64,000 nt of DNA from Crocodylus rhombifer (GCA_038503035.1 JAVSML010024359.1:1047447-1111446); one strand, 5' to 3'; counted from the stretch's first letter, positions 35,141 to 46,279 are shown. The notes: generated by a model not told the origin, from the letters alone. Numbers and translations: made by a program.

Positions 35141-35192
35141 TGGATACTCCCCACAGCCAGGCGTGGTGGGAGACACGGGCAGTGAGGGACAC

Positions 35193-35820
35193 ACCCTCTT
35201 TCTCTTTTTCCCTTTTTTCTCTCTTCTCTTTATTTCTCTCTCTCCTCTTTTTCTCTCTCTTTCTCTTCTTTTCATCTCTTTTTCTTCTCTCTCCTCTATT
35301 TCTTTCTTCTCTCCTCTCTTTTTTCTCTTCTCTTTCTCTTCTCTCTTTTTTCTGTCTCCCCTCTTCTTTGTCTCTTCTTTCTTCTGTTCTCTTTTCTTTT
35401 TTTCCCTTTCTCATTTTTTCTCTTTTTTCTTTCCCTCTTTCTCATTTTTCTCTCCTCTCTTTTTCTCTTTTCTCTTCTGTTTTTGTTGTCTCCTTTTTTC
35501 TCTTTTTTCTCTCCTTTTTTCTCTCTCTTGTCTCTCTTTCTCTCTCCTCTTTTTTTATTCTTTTTCTTTTTTCTTTTCTGCTCTGTCTTCTCTTTTTTTC
35601 TCTTCTCTCCTCTTTTTCTCTCTCTCCTTTTTTCTATCTCTTCTTTTTCTTTCTTTTCTTTTTATCTCCCTTTTTCTATCTTCTTTTTTCTTTCTCTCTT
35701 TTCATTCTTTTTTTTATTTCTTTACCTCTTTCTCTTTTTTCTTTCTCTTTCCTTTTCTCTCTCTTTTTTCTCCCTCCCCTTTTTCTCTTCTTTCAGTCTT
35801 TCACCTTTTTTCTCTCTCTC
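35193..35820 (+). repeat. Polypyrimidine (T/C) tract of about 628 bp
   Basis: Almost uninterrupted runs of t and c on the plus strand (tctctttttctct style), with only scattered purines. No fixed unit length is visible. The serine/leucine/phenylalanine-rich open frames of more than 300 codons on the plus strand, and the lysine/glutamate/arginine-rich one on the minus strand, are consequences of this composition. It lies inside the hAT element 30619-36096. Confidence 0.92.
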
Positions 35821-36104
35821 ATCACAACATGCTCAACAACAAAAAAGAATACACAAGAACAAAGACACTATATGAAGCTTTATTTATTGTCACCAGGTTT
35901 TGCATTTTTAGAAAACCTTGAATTTACTGTAAAAAAAGAAGCAACATTTGTGATTATTAACTCTATTAATATGCAGTGCATCCTCCCATGTATCCCATCC
36001 TGGTTTTGTTTTTCTGGCATGTCAGCACTCTGACAACTTACAAGGTAGATATTTCAGTTTTTTCAGCATACCAGCCAAGAACATTGACTCCCCCTGTTCC
36101 AGGG

Positions 36105-38304
36105 GAACTGGGATTCCAGGTAGAATTGTTATCACCATGCTATGCTGTTTGATGGGTTAGAACATGCTCTACCCTATCTCCAGCCAGTTCTACTGGTCCC
36201 GTAAGAGGGTAGGGACATAGCTCTGCCTGTTTGTTGCCCTATTCAGAGAGATACTAACAAAGGACAGATATCGGACTTAGGGAAAGCACATTATGTTTGG
36301 GTTTTGCAGACAATACAAGGATGGAGGAGGCTTCCTGTAACCTTCTGAGCATTCTGGGGTAACACATAAGCCATTTGAGTGAAGAATTGCCCTGTGTAAA
36401 GTAATGCTTTTCCAGTTAGTATTTCAGATATGCTGCTGAGATTTGGAACTCTCTACCCTCCACTGGGAGGTGTCTTTCCCATGAAAAAACATTTCTCAGT
36501 TTCCCTGCATGGAGGCATTTCCATGGACTGACTTGCTGCACGACTTACATTCTAGGCATATGTGTTTTCCTTCTCTTTCTTGTAATACAGCCCAGGTACT
36601 GTTTAATATATCTGTGTACTTTGCAAAAGGCCTTTTAAATATTAAAGATAATTTCATTTTCCAGTTGGAAAATTAAAATACAGAAGCATTTCATCATCAG
36701 ATCTTTCACATACTCCTGAAGCTGAAATGTTAACTAAAGAAATCTAACTGCCCTGGAGCATTTTTTTTTTTACATCAAATAGTCCATGAAAATATTTTCC
36801 TCAAGCCCTTGAGCATTTCCAAGTATTAAATGTGAAAAGACATGGATTTTCCCAGCCCTGGTGCTCCTTTAAAACATCCAGTATCACATTCAGATGTTTT
36901 TAAAACAAAAATATAGTTGCATAAAGATTACACCCATTGGAAAATGGAAAGATGTAATTTTTATTATCGGGGGGAAGACTGATAAGTAAAGATCTCTCAT
37001 TAGAGCACTGTAGCTGATGGCTGTAAGAGCTGTGTAAGCAGTTCTGAATGATACTTGTTGTTCATTTGTACTGAGCCTAAAAGACCAGCCAGGGCTTGGG
37101 CCCCACTGTACTGTACAAAGATGAGACAGTCTAGGTTTTATTGGCACAAGAGTAGGATGGCTGCAACAATCACAGATGGAGACATCACCTGTAGGTTATA
37201 CAGGTTACCCATAAAAAGCATAAGTAAAAATGAAACAAAACAGAATGAAAAAGAAGATCAATTTATTTTAAAAGACATCACTTAAATCATTTAATGAACA
37301 TCTGACCACCTGTGCTCAGCCCATTAAACAATCTTCATTGTTGGATCTTTCAAAAACTTGCCAAATATAACCAGCCCCCCACTTGTGGGATGGATGAACT
37401 CCATGAGAAAAAGATGTGTGTGTGTGTTAAGATGATGTGCCTCACAAAATCAAGGGTCATAAAATGCATCATTGAGGATTGCTGCAGAATCTTACCACTG
37501 AGAAGCAGTATGCCCTGCAGCTCTTGGGCTTCTTTATATTCTCTGTGTGGCTTTCTATAAGAAACATTTTCTGTGACTAGCCATTCTAGCACAGGGATGA
37601 TACAGTGCTGATGGTTAGGGAAAACTCACAAAAATGATTTTTAAAACCTTCCAGGAATATACAACCAAATTCCACCCAACTGCAAAAAGCCCACACAAGC
37701 CCTTTGCACCATTTCAGCCCTGTGCTCTCTTGCATGGAGGAAGTGCTCAGAAAAAGTCCTTAAACAGGCTTATACAGAAGGAGCATCCAGTACAGCAACC
37801 ACCTACAGAATGTAAAAGGAGCTACAGCTGTGGTTCCAACCAAAGTCTTGAATAGCAGCTGCAGGAGAGCTGCTCCATTGCCCTCAGGCCTGACCATGTG
37901 TGTAGGGCAAGTTTCATTGCCTTTGCCCAGTCCTCATGGGCAAAGTTAGTTGGAATTTGTTCAGGAGGAAAGTGAATTTTACCCTGAAGGATTTCAGAAG
38001 CATTAAAAATCTGACATACATGATCATATGGCATTCTATTGTTTCCAAATGTTTATTTTTATAGTATTGGGCCCCAACTGTGGACAATGTATTTCACTAT
38101 GTGCTTCTTCATCTTCATCTTCTCTGTAGAAGAAGGGAGACTTGTATTTCTATCTTGTCCACTTGACTGTGTTAGCCACAAGTAAAATTAGAGCTATTTC
38201 ATTAAGATGTTTGACATTAAGATGTTCATCCATTGCTCCAAAATATGCACAGGTTAAGTGCTGATTTAAGATCTTACAGTAGGATCTCTGAACAAGTAAG
38301 AGGC
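36105..38304. other. AT-rich stretch, no gene seen
   Basis: No recognisable exon, RNA gene or repeat. Short open frames (for example 36890-37147 minus, 37055-37560 plus) lack any domain. Confidence 0.5.
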
Positions 38305-38420
38305 AAGGATTTATGTGGGTGACATCTTTTACTGGACCAAGTGCATGGTTAGAATAGACTAAGACAAGCTTTCAAATGCAATGCATGCTTCAGGTCTGAG
38401 GAAAAAGCAGGCACAGTGAA
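38305..38420. repeat. Dispersed repeat sharing words with 44188-44355
   Basis: tgacatcttttactggaccaagtgcatggtt ... aagctttcaaatgcaatgcatgcttcaggtctgagg follows a pattern recalled from many reptilian loci, and the same words (ttttattgggccaactgcgtggttg ... cttcctcaggcctga) occur near 44195. Probably one old family. Confidence 0.45.
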
Positions 38421-38800
38421 AAATTAGGAGCAGTTTGCAGGGCTGTGAAATTGGAGAAGAGAGAATCATAGGGGTAGCAGACAAGCAAACCACAGAAGAA
38501 ATTATAACTTGATTAGTAGAAGATCATTTTCAAAGGGGGAAAAGGTCATTATAACCTAGAGTCTGATGAAAGATTATTTGAAGTCAAGTAGATAGTAGTA
38601 TGCCACGAAGTCAATATCAGTGTTTACTACTTGATTTCTAGTGTCCAGCCCATTTATGAATTTTCTTCCTGTGCTTGCCCTTTGAAGGGGTAGTGTAAAT
38701 TTCTCTTGAACATGAGAATAGCGAGGTTTGAAAGTGCATGGTTGTTCTGTAAAGTGTTTATGTGTCTCTCTCTCATCCCTTCTCTATGACTATTCATTCT

Positions 38801-39382
38801 GGCCATGTCTACATGAGACGCTAACTCCTAGGGCAGTGTGAAATTTCAATGGCCATTTCATTTCTACACTATTTTGACTCATTTTGAGATAAAAACAGCA
38901 AAATTGAAATGAAACAAAGGCCATCAAAATAGCCTTGAAAAAAATGAGGCTAGTCAAAACATTTCAAAAGTCAAAACATTTCGACCATAGCACTGGGGAT
39001 AGGAAGTCAGTCCAGCTGGGCTGACTTCTCTCCCCAAGTGCAAGATCCAGTGGGGGAAGGGAGACAGCTCAGCTGGGATGCCTTCCTATACCCATGCTAG
39101 ATCACACCCGGGTCAGGGAGGTAGCCCAGTTGGGCTGCTTCACCATCCCCCACACTAGATCAGAAGTCGGAACAGAACAGTGCCATTTCACACAGCCCTA
39201 CTGACTGCACAGTAGCCTGTGACTACTGAGCAGTAGCATTGCATGGCAGAAAGTGTGACACACTGCTATTGTGCAGTAGTCTCGGGTTACCGTGCAGTTA
39301 GCATCATGAAAAAGATGTGAAAACTGCACAGTTTATACAAGTACTAAATGACTGTGTGGTAATGAGACCATGTAGACATGTC
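38801..39382. mobile_element. MITE, CTACACATG family copy 3 (long form)
   Basis: The left end GGCCATGTCTACATG and right end CATGTAGACATG form an inverted pair. The right third (39199-39370) holds family words gcacagtag, gcattgcatggcagaa and actaaatgactg, shared with 41485-41660. The left part (38820-39190) has extra AT-rich sequence with repeated aaaacattt words and three gtcagcccagctgggctg-like units, so this copy is longer than the others. Confidence 0.55.
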
Positions 39383-40854
39383 TTCTGATATGCAGTTTTA
39401 GTCTAATTTCACCCAGATATTTTCTGTGAGGGCATTCAGTGTTCTGGATGAAATATACTACATTTTGGGATAGGCTTGTATAGAATGCTTGGGTTCTGAT
39501 GGGTTTGTTGTAGAAGTGTTTATTGTGATAGCAGTGCAGATGTGCTTTTGCATTTATTATTAAGGTTTTGCATTGTTAAGGCAAAGTTGTGTTCTATTTG
39601 ATGTCTGTTGAACAGCAAGGAGTTTGTGTCTGATGATGAATTGGACAAGGTTAGAGGGTTGTGTAAAAGCCGGGAGCAGGGTGGATGGCGGGGAAGCTCT
39701 TGCATGTTGCTTAAACAGTCACAGCTACAATATCAATCCAATATGAATTGCTGCTCTGTTACTTGCAGTAGTAGAAGCAAGGAAAACAGAGATGGTCCTT
39801 TGCCACAAATTCCCTAATTGTTCATGTTCAAACCAGGAGTTTTAATTATATATTTAATTATCTTCTATAATCAGAAGAAGTTAGCGGGAAAAGTTAGTTG
39901 AGATGGATTCCAGCTTTACCAGAATTTGGGGTAGATGGGTTCTGCTCTTTGGATTGCTAAATGTCAGATAAACCGAGTTGCTCTGTATCTCTAGCCTCCA
40001 CTGTGATTATCTTCTGCACCCCTATATAAATCTAATATTAAGCATCATCTATTCTAAACCATATATTGACAAACAAAAACTTAAATGCAGAGACCTTGAG
40101 GTAGTCAAGCCTAGATTAAGTAGCAGGTTTACTTTTTACCCTTTTTCTGCACTATTAATTAGCCCAGGTGGAATATCACAGTCCAGCTAGCTCATTCAGA
40201 CTTAGCTTAAGTATCCCCACACTGTACTGCATTTTGCTGTACCAACATACAGGTGCTTTTGAAAGTCCCATGAGACACAAGTTTGTATATTTAGTTATCT
40301 AAATACCTTTACAAATCTGGTCCTTTGTCTTCACAGTTCTAGAGACGGAGAGCTCTCCATTAACATGGCCTGTCCTAAGCATTATTGACCTTATAGGACC
40401 AGCCATCTTGCAAATCAACCTCAGCTATAGAAGGAACTAGAAGCAGGGGCAACTCAAGGAGAAGCTACTTCTAAAATTAAGAGTCAGCACACAGCTCATG
40501 TTTTTATGAAGAGCGTATTTACCAATTAGTCAGCAGCATGAGCCAGTTGATTTAATGAACTTCGTGTGATTTATGCATAACTTTTATTAATTGTGCCAAT
40601 GGGGATGAACAGTAGGTATAAGGAGATACAGATGTCTCACTTCTTTCTCTTTTAAAAATAGTATATCTTTACCCTTAAACAAGGTAGATTTTTGTAACAG
40701 TTATCTCTGTCCTTTACCAGTTTACTCTATTCACATGGCTGGCCTGCATGTTGGGCAGATATACAAGCAAAAAGAAGAAATGTTCCCTCCTCAAACAGTG
40801 GAATATAAAAAATTAAATATTATTTGGGCCAGAGAGAAAATGACTCTATACCCT
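39383..40854. other. AT-rich stretch, no gene seen
   Basis: No recognisable gene or repeat. Confidence 0.5.
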
Positions 40855-41100
40855 GGTATTAGGGCACTCACCTGGAGAGGAGGGAGCATATGTTTTTCTC
40901 CCTTTTCAAATCAATATTTAATTCTTGTAATTTTAAATGAACAGTTTCAGCGGGAGAATTTGCAAGTCAGACAGGGGCAGGGACCTGTCTCAGTATATCC
41001 TATAGCTAGTGGTTAAGGCACCCTCCTGAGAAGAATGAAACCTGTATTCCATTTCATCCTCTAAATCTGGCAGAGAGGGAATTTAAACCTGCGTCTCCCT
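40855..41100 (+). repeat. Possible tRNA-derived SINE pieces
   Basis: Two tRNA-head-like stretches: ggtattagggcactcacctgg (40856-40876) and atagctagtggttaaggcacc (41002-41022), the latter with an A-box-like core. The end aatttaaacctgcgtctccc echoes a B box. Short open frame 40735-41016 crosses it and looks like chance. Confidence 0.42.
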
Positions 41101-41463
41101 CTTCTTTGGCAATCCCTCACAGATGAGGATGATCGTCTTTCATGATTGTCTTATCTGTGGGTCTGAAGATGGCTGATGAGGCCAGTCTGGAATCAACAGA
41201 CTCTGTTGCAACTTGGGCATGCATTTCTGTGTGGGGTGAGTGGCTCTGGATTCTTGATTTGGTCCACAACCCACTGTTTCTGCTGCTCCCACTTTTCTGT
41301 GTTTCTGCTGCTCCCACTTTTCTGTGTCCTCTTGTCATAAGGTTTCAAAGTACTGAGATCCTTGCAGCAGACTCTTCCTCCATTCCGAGCAGTCCTAGGT
41401 GATAGTCTCCTGCAAGTTGATGTCAATGTTGCTTTTTTTCAAGTTGGTCTTGAGGACGTCCTT
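41085..41463 (-). pseudogene. C-terminal remnant of a non-LTR retrotransposon polymerase
   Basis: Read on the minus strand from 41463, codons give KDVLKTNLKKSN (a lysine-rich motif common before the end of some LINE polymerases), a stop, then DCSEWRKSLLQG. A duplicated 27-bp segment follows (41277-41330). After a shift comes NACPSCNRVC, a stop, then GLISHLQTHR and a terminal TAA near 41164. The C-x2-C ... H-x3-H arrangement is the zinc-finger-like tail found at the end of several vertebrate LINE-type polymerases. The clade was not assigned. A MITE abuts it at 41464. It is clearly not the CR1 lineage of the other copies. Confidence 0.6.
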
Positions 41464-41698
41464 GGGTGCATCTCCAGGAAAGTCTGACCGTGCAGTAGCC
41501 TTATACTATTGCACAGTAGCATTGCATGGCAAAAACTGTGCCAAGATGCTACTGCACAGCAGTATTAGACCACTGCACAGTAACATCACTTAAAAGGTGT
41601 TTGCCAATGCTACTGCACAGTAACTTCAGTTACTGCACATCTATTTAGTACTTGTATAAAAAGGTAGCCACTGTGCAGCATCTCACATAAACACTCCC
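41464..41698. mobile_element. MITE, CTACACATG family copy 4
   Basis: The right end cacataaacactccc and left end gggtgcatctccag are decayed inverted ends. The body carries the family words gtgcagtagcc, gcacagtagcattgcatggcaaaaactgtg and several tgctactgcacagt repeats. It is inserted at the edge of the LINE remnant at 41085-41463. Confidence 0.58.
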
Positions 41699-42130
41699 CT
41701 TTCTCTGGCCTCCTCTTGACTGTAATCCTTGACTGAGCTGGAAGAATAACATTTGCTTCAGGAATCTGGAGCTGGATATCTGAATAACATGGCTGGCCTG
41801 TGGCAGAAGGCCACCTCTGTTTCTTCCCAAAAACTCTGCTCTATGACAGTTTGGTTAAGATGGGCCCTGCAGAGGGTACACACCTTACCGTATCTCTTTA
41901 GGTAACCTGAGCTGGGTGCATTCCTGAAGGAGGGGGGAAACCTGCTCCCTCTGCCTACGTGACTGGCATCACGTACTTGGGTGAGGGGCTTGGGCTCCCT
42001 GGAGAGCTAGGAACTGGCAGTCTGCCCAGCAACTAGTGGTGCATTTCAAATTGGTTGGCTGACAGGCAACAGGTGCTGGCCTCCATTGGACCAGGTAAAT
42101 GAGGTCATAAGGGCTATATAAGTTAAGGAC
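41699..42130. other. No gene seen; TATA-like site near an LTR-like block
   Basis: Mixed-composition DNA with ccattgg (about 42085) and gctatataagtt (42111-42122) on the plus strand. This arrangement resembles a core promoter, possibly part of a retroelement including the next feature. No coding sequence. Confidence 0.35.
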
Positions 42131-42669
42131 TGTCCAGGAGGAGGGGGCAGCAGCCAAGCTAGGTACAAAGGAGAACTTTATTGGTTACAAGGGGTAGGGT
42201 TGCAATAGGATACAGGGTAGAGCAATATCAGAGAAACTCCCATAGGTAGCCTTTGATCATGCATCTGAGTTACTGCAACATACCTAGTTACTGTAACATA
42301 GCTAGTTAGATCTCAGGTAGCTTACTCACAAGTATCATCCAGAGGCAGGCAGGCAGTTCCTTGATCATGAGTTTTGAGAGAGAGAGCAAGTTTCAGATGG
42401 TTCAGCTCTTCTCTCTCTGAGCCTTCCTCATGGCTGCTGCCCCACTCCTTACCGGGCCTTGTGGCCACATATACCCCTGAGCTCCAAGCCCCACACACTA
42501 CCCCAGCTGGACAGCAGACCCAGCCCTGCCCTACTCTCTCTCCCCTGACTATAGGGGCCTCAATCCCCTTTCTCCACCAGACTTACTTGTGGGGAACTGC
42601 TCTTCAGGCTGCCTGGTACCCATGTGCATGTGTATGTGCTCACATGTACATGGCGCCCCCTGCCTGACA
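42131..42669 (-). mobile_element. LTR-like block, possible solo LTR
   Basis: On the minus strand the block begins TGTCAGGCAGGGGGCG and ends CTCCTCCTGGACA, a TG...CA boundary with short inverted termini. It has AATAAA about 46 bases before the end (the plus-strand complement at 42177-42182). Only GAC is shared by the immediate flanks, so a proper target duplication is not shown. The plus-strand TATATAA just outside is a competing reading, in which the element runs the other way. A moderate-to-low call. Confidence 0.42.
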
Positions 42670-43350
42670 GACCTCCTCCCTCTCCCTCAGCCCCTTGCAG
42701 GCTGGAACTCTGCTGACCTGAAAGGGGAAACCCAGTGTTTTCTGTATTTTTCTCCTTTAAAAGAGAAAATCTGGGGTTTACTGCGTTTTTGCATGGTGAA
42801 CAGAAACCCCAAATCCCTGATGATCACCCATGCCTGAAAGTAAACCTGGATTACCCAAAAGTGATGTTCCAATGGACAACATGTACAAACACCTCTCAGA
42901 TATCTTCAGTTATTTTCAGCCATTTAAACATCACTTGGACTTTTTGAAACTAAGCACTTGCTTATGTTTAGATGTAAAACGTGGTGTATGTTGAGGGATG
43001 TTCACAAGATCATTTTATTGATTTCCGTCTCCACTTCTGGAAGCTTGTCACATTTCACATGCCACTAATACATGTAGGCTTGCTGACACCATAAGAGGGA
43101 ACACTTCATTAGAACATCATTAACTAGATGTGTAGCACCAGGCCAGAACAAACAACATTTTTTTACCTTTTCTTTAAACAGTAGCAATAATCAAAGTCAT
43201 AGCATAATTAATAATAAGTCAGCTACTTGGACCCCTGAACTCTGGTATGTTTTATGTATGTTTTATGTATAAAATACTCTGCTGTGTTTTATGTGTAATA
43301 GTTAAATACACAATAATTATCAAAACTCAGGGACTCCCAAACTGTTACAG
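42670..43350. other. AT-rich stretch, no gene seen
   Basis: No gene recognised. A short tandem word (tatgttttatg) repeats near 43247-43275. Confidence 0.5.
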
Positions 43351-43694
43351 TAGGGCTCTCTAAGTTCTGTGTGGCCAGGGACTGCACATGGTGCCAGCAT
43401 GTACCCCCCAGGCTGCACACCAAAGAACCCCACCATCACACAGGCTGTACTGGAAAACCCCTGTCACCCCTGCATTGTGGCCTCTGCCAGCAGCACACAG
43501 CCCAATGCTTCCTGCTGGCAGCACATGGACACCTACTGTATGGCCTGCCCCAAAGCCACATGGCCCACTTACCTCTTTCTGGTGGCATGTAGACCCCCCC
43601 GGGCACTTCCCCTCCATGCAGCAGCAGGAAAAGCAGACACTGAGGTCTAAAAAGCCACATTAACTGCTTGTAGGCTACCAGTTGGACAGCCCTG
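43351..43694. mobile_element. hAT-like element fragment
   Basis: The right end agttggacagccctg is the inverse of the common hAT-type end cagggctgtccaact. The left end tagggctctctaagttctgtg is a decayed partner. The body is GC-rich with gcacatggtgccagcatg-like words. Flanking octamers do not match, so the target duplication is lost or a border is misplaced. Confidence 0.5.
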
Positions 43695-44175
43695 GTACTG
43701 ACAGAGCATTTTCCTTCATATATTTCTAGCTGTTCTTACAGGTGGATTAGAATTATCCCCGAACTGGTATAAATGTACATTGAGCATATAGCCCTAAGAA
43801 TCTAGACTGAATCTATAGTTCTGTTCCTCTGAACAATAGGGCACAAGCTCTTCTGATGGCCTAATATTTCCTAAGCCAACAGATATAAAACTTGGGACAG
43901 TACTGCATGTACCTGCATACATTTTCTTACTTTGAAAGCTGCCAGAAGTGTTTTCTATTTCTCCAGAAACTTAATGTCAGTGGGCAAGATCTATGACAAA
44001 GCCTTTGGTGGCATCACATAATCCAGCCTTTTTTGAAGTCATAAAAAGCCCTGTGAATGGATTAACTTCTGAAGTGTCTACCAACACTTCAAGAAAAGAA
44101 ATAGGATGCCCAAATAAAGACATTGTCAGAAGCGTGAACACTTGTCCATACTACTAAGGGGAAACTAAGACAAGT
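43695..44175. other. AT-rich stretch, no gene seen
   Basis: No gene or clear repeat. Confidence 0.5.
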
Positions 44176-44367
44176 CAAGAATTCTTATGAATGCTATTTT
44201 ATTGGGCCAACTGCGTGGTTGAGAGAAATATAGACCAGCTTTCAGGTATCACAGCAACCTTCCTCAGGCCTGAACACAGGATGCTGTGATACCCCAAAGC
44301 CTGCCAGTGCTTATCCCAACCATGCAATTGGTCCAATAAAAAAAGATATCACACACAAGAATTCTTA
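44176..44367. mobile_element. Small foldback-like element with 12-bp direct flanks
   Basis: The 12-mer CAAGAATTCTTA occurs at 44176-44187 and 44356-44367. Inside, ttttattgggccaactgcgtggttg near the left is inverted as caaccatgcaattggtccaataaaa near the right, and gtatcacagcaacctt / gatgctgtgatac form an inner inverted pair. The result is a 168-bp hairpin-prone unit. A 12-bp duplication would fit LINE-assisted insertion better than a typical MITE. Related words occur at 38305-38420. Confidence 0.6.
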
Positions 44368-44527
44368 CTTCTCACATATTTCCTGGACCATCACTTCAAC
44401 ACTATAGGCTTTTGAGGCACCGCGAAACATACCCCATGCACATGATTTGGTTCTCCATGCTGCATAGTTGCAGAGCAGAGCCAAATTTAGATACCAAGAA
44501 ATCCCTGGTATCAAAAAAAGGGTGCTG

Positions 44528-44735
44528 AAAAATATGGCATGATTCATGTGGCAGCAGCATGCACCACCCAAAACTGGATCCTGGCTGGCCAGAGCCATGC
44601 TGCCAGCCAGACTCCATGTACCTAGATTGCTGCCACTGCAGCCCCAGCAGGCCCCCTGGACCCCAGGTAAGGCTGCTAGGACCAGTCCAGGTGCTGACCG
44701 CAGCCTCCCCAACCAGAATAAACTTCACTGAGATG
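44528..44735. repeat. Unclassified dispersed repeat, family A copy 2
   Basis: The section tggaccccaggtaaggctgctaggaccagtcc and the following gtgctgaccgcagcctccccaacc matches the middle of 14583-14925 in order and spacing. Non-coding, family unknown. Confidence 0.48.
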
Positions 44736-46279
44736 AACAGGAAGGTTCACTCTTCTTAGGTTTGCTGCAAGTTCAGGCAAATACTACTTCACTGGCTGCA
44801 CTCAAATCACATGTCATGCTTTTGTTTGCACGCTTGAATTCTAGAGATTTACCTCCAGCTTCGAAAAAATAATTAAATTTAGGACTCTGGAGCCCAAGAT
44901 GGCAGCTTAGGAGAGGTGACAGTATTTTGTACCACTGGACAAGAGTCCCCAAATTCAAACCCTTTCAGCAGGTAACAGGCAGTACAAAAATAAATACAAT
45001 AAATAAAGTGAATATCTTGTATATCGTGTGCAAATCATACAAAAATCCATGTGATAACTTTAAATAATTGCAGATTCCTAGGAACAAAATGATGGAGTCA
45101 GAGACATTAATAATGACAAAATAATGATTATTTGATACCTGCCATTTACTATATGTGCCATGAGGGACAGAAGTATGAGCACTAAATGATATTCCCCACA
45201 TGTTGGTACAGTCCTGCACAGGGTCTGTCCTCACTCAGAGGCACAGCCCATTGATATCACTTGGGCTGCTGGTGTGAATAATGGCTTGCAGTAAAGAATT
45301 GAAAAGTTGCTTTGCCAGATGCAGTGTATGGGGGGTGGGGCCCTATGGACAGTTTTCTTTCAGAAAGTTGAATCTTGGGAGAAAAAAATTATCTTTGGCA
45401 CTTAGTGAATTTGTATTTTTGTGGCTGCTTTTTGAAGTTACAAATAATATAAAATCACCTAATCAAAAATGAAGTGCGTGACGAGAGAGAGAGAATTTCC
45501 TGTCACTCTACCTTGTAAAAGCAAACAATGAACTGTAACTTAAGGTTCACATGCCCTATTTTTTTCTTTTGCTCCATTACAATTTAAATATGTGTTTGAA
45601 AATGATAATTTTGTAGGCCACTTTGAAGTGATTTATGTGTTTTGTGCATTATTTGAAAACATAAACTTTGCTGATTATTTTCAGTGTGTCTCACCATCCA
45701 CCCGCCAGCCATATGTTCACTTAATTTAGACAATGCCAAACAATTACATGTGGAATTGATACTTTTCATGAAAGCAAAATTTATTCTTGTTCTTATTTTA
45801 TTGAAGAACCTACATAATCAGTTTTCTTCAAAGATCAGACTAAGTAATCCTACACATTATTCTGTGTTTGTAGAAAGTGAAAAGGTCTTGATTACCTCTG
45901 AATTAAAACTGCTTCATGAGTTAATTCCAATATTGTGCTGGGGGAGGGGGGCATTATTTTTACATGATTTTTTAACTTCTGCAAATGAAGAGAAATGCTT
46001 ATTTTTCTCTGCCCCTAGCCTTTTGCTTTTTACAGCCTTTTTAATAATTAAAATAATTAAAACAGTGCTCTCTAAAGGGAATAGTTTAAAATTCTATTAA
46101 GTGTATAAAGAATTTCCATTTTTAATCATATTTCCTCATACCATAGTACAAATATGTTTTCCTTTCTGCCTCCTCCTTTTTTTATATCATCTTGCTCTGT
46201 TCCAGGTTAAAGAATACACTTGTTTTACTGATTATTTACTTTGAGTATCTTTGATTTATACAGTACCACTCCAGTGTCC
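44736..46279. other. AT-rich stretch, no gene seen
   Basis: The 138-codon plus-strand frame 45684-46100 is the longest here, but its leucine/isoleucine-rich composition follows from AT richness and it shows no domain. A short ga-repeat lies at 45484-45494. Confidence 0.5.

Larger units (their letters stand above)
30619..36096. mobile_element. hAT-type element with CR1, tandem duplication and pyrimidine tract inside
   Basis: The left end CAGGGATAGGCAATG at 30619 pairs with the right end CATTGACTCCCCCTG at 36096, and the flanks are a perfect 8-bp direct repeat TTCCAGGG (30611-30618 and 36097-36104), the mark of a hAT transposase. The right end (ccagccaagaacattgactcc) resembles that of the element at 15337-16217. 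A CR1 occupies 30636-33668, leaving about 2.4 kb. Of that, a 635-bp block is doubled (33870-35140) and 628 bp is polypyrimidine (35193-35820). No transposase is seen. Confidence 0.82.

Noticed and set aside
34174..35154. 326-codon minus-strand open frame in GC-rich DNA
   Set aside because: It runs across the two copies of the 635-bp tandem block and is rich in G, P, W and S without any domain. Open frames of this length are expected in such GC-rich sequence on several frames at once.
34917..36033. Plus-strand open frames of 334 and 312 codons, and a 173-codon K/E/R-rich minus frame
   Set aside because: They are translations of the polypyrimidine tract (S, L, F only) or its complement. Low complexity, not genes.
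45684..46100. 138-codon plus-strand frame in AT-rich DNA
   Set aside because: Hydrophobic composition follows from AT richness. No domain, no splice-site logic, no supporting neighbour.
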